A stretch of 64,000 bases of DNA from positions 735,081 to 799,080 of the forward strand of contig PTFA01000274.1 in NCBI GenBank assembly GCA_003342895.1. Reading direction: 5' to 3'. The DNA is from Casuarius casuarius (taxonomy: Eukaryota > Chordata > Aves > Casuariiformes > Casuariidae). Below, one piece after another: positions 63,644-64,000 of the stretch. The position numbers and the translations under genes are program-made. The number at the start of each line of letters is the position of its first letter. Positions within the stretch are counted from its first letter, which is position 1. Under the pieces are notes generated by a model, which did no database searches, was not told the origin of the DNA, and worked only from the letters and a program-made list of their open reading frames with translations.

Positions 63644-63911
63644 ACACGAGTGGGGACTCGTGGGGGAACAGGGAGGGACACGAGTGGGGACTCGCAGGGG
63701 CGCAGCGGGGGACACGAGTGGGACTCGTGGGGGTGCAATGGGGGACACGAGTGGGGACTCGTGGGGGAACAGGGAGGGACACGAGTGGGACTCGCAGGGG
63801 CGCAGCGGGGGACACGAGTGGGGACTCGCGGGGGCACAAGTAGGGACACGAGTGGGACTCGTGGGGGTGCAATGGGGGACACGAGTGGGACTCGCAGGGG
63901 CGCAGCGCGGA
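63644..63911 (+). repeat. 34-bp minisatellite, eight units, palindromic core
   Basis: Units start at 63644, 63678, 63712, 63745, 63779, 63812, 63846 and 63879. Each begins ACACGAGTGGG and contains an inverted repeat around a G loop; the fullest form is CACGAGTGGGGACTCGTG. The second half of the unit varies (GAACAGGGA, GCGCAGCGG, TGCAATGGG or GCACAAGTA), giving an order A-B-C-A-B-D-C-B. Units 1 and 4 are identical, as are 3 and 7. G runs of three to five bases recur throughout, so the + strand could form G-quadruplexes. The minus strand is open in several frames across the array, but this is an effect of stop-free repeats, not evidence of a gene. Confidence 0.95.
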
Positions 63912-63956
63912 CAGCTGCGGACCGGGCGGGCTGCAGCCGGGCGCGGCTGGGAAGGG

Positions 63957-63980
63957 AGCGGGCCGGGGCCGGGGCCGGGC
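63957..63980 (+). repeat. Short (GGGGCC)n tract, about three units
   Basis: The hexamer GGGGCC is repeated about three times at the window's right end within the CpG island. It has quadruplex-forming potential. It is too short to be called an expansion. Confidence 0.85.
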
Positions 63981-64000
63981 TGCGGCCGGCGGGGAGGGCC

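Larger units (their letters stand above)
61540..64000 (+). promoter_or_regulatory. Large CpG island running off the window
   Basis: CpG is very frequent across about 2.4 kb. Frames of up to 258 codons are open on both strands simply because stops are rare; none shows a recognisable domain and several span unresolved bases. From about 63.2 kb G greatly exceeds C on the + strand, the pattern downstream of R-loop-forming promoters, suggesting that transcription may proceed rightward out of the window. Tandem repeats fill 63.6-63.9 kb. Islands of this size often mark developmental-regulator genes, but the gene itself is not visible. Confidence 0.7.

Noticed and set aside
63196..63882. A 228-codon minus-strand frame rich in proline, serine and valine
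   Set aside because: It is created by the stop-free 34-bp minisatellite. Units alternate between 33 and 34 bases, so the frame shifts from unit to unit, and overlapping frames are open too.
63644..63911. CRISPR-like direct repeats
   Set aside because: The units are adjacent with no unique spacers, the host is a vertebrate and no cas genes are present; it is a minisatellite.

Overview
This is vertebrate nuclear DNA, almost certainly from a sauropsid and most likely a bird. It contains a 3'-end fragment of a CR1 retroposon (41683-41833), the dominant avian interspersed element. It also holds several worn MIR-type SINE fragments, few young repeats, an AT-rich first two thirds (about 40% GC by eye) and a CpG-island-rich right end. 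There is no bacterial, phage or plasmid content: no operons, no ribosome binding sites and no CRISPR. Single unresolved bases are scattered throughout, with one 30-base gap, as in a draft assembly.

The window is mostly intronic or intergenic, and I could not name any protein-coding gene in it. Nearly all open frames are chance frames of 60-180 codons with no recognisable domains, and I have not annotated them. What can be supported is the following. (1) A compact CpG island at 28.95-29.37 kb carries a minus-strand splice donor. A strong candidate minus-strand exon lies 2 kb further on (27229-27076). A set of consensus minus-strand splice sites continues leftward (about 17.3, 15.7, 9.9, 7.6, 5.1 and 3.05 kb). 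The simplest reading is a minus-strand transcript, coding or long noncoding, that starts at the island and leaves the window on the left. (2) A change of strand composition lies between about 47.75 and 49.4 kb. To its left the + strand is rich in A and C; to its right it is rich in G and T. This is the pattern left by divergent transcription, and a CCAAT motif and a mild CpG cluster sit at the turn. (3) The right end is a chain of CpG islands (52.1-53.3, 56.4-56.6, 59.1-59.4, 60.75-61.0 and 61.5-64 kb). The last is large, strongly G-skewed, and holds a 34-bp minisatellite with a short palindrome in every unit.

Layout: 1-27 kb, AT-rich intron-like DNA with old repeats and candidate minus exons; 27-29.4 kb, candidate exon, old repeat and CpG island; 29.4-47.7 kb, intron-like DNA with MIR and CR1 fragments, the gap and two inverted repeats; 47.7-49.4 kb, the switch zone; 49.4-58.5 kb, G/T-rich DNA with CpG islands; 58.5-61.5 kb, possible conserved regulatory DNA between islands; 61.5-64 kb, large CpG island with tandem repeats.

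I found no convincing undescribed system. The most worthwhile leads are the composition switch at 48 kb, the set of minus-strand splice sites, the palindromic minisatellite, and two perfect or near-perfect hairpins (46.0 and 47.2 kb). Repeat and exon calls were made by eye from remembered consensus patterns and need alignment to confirm.
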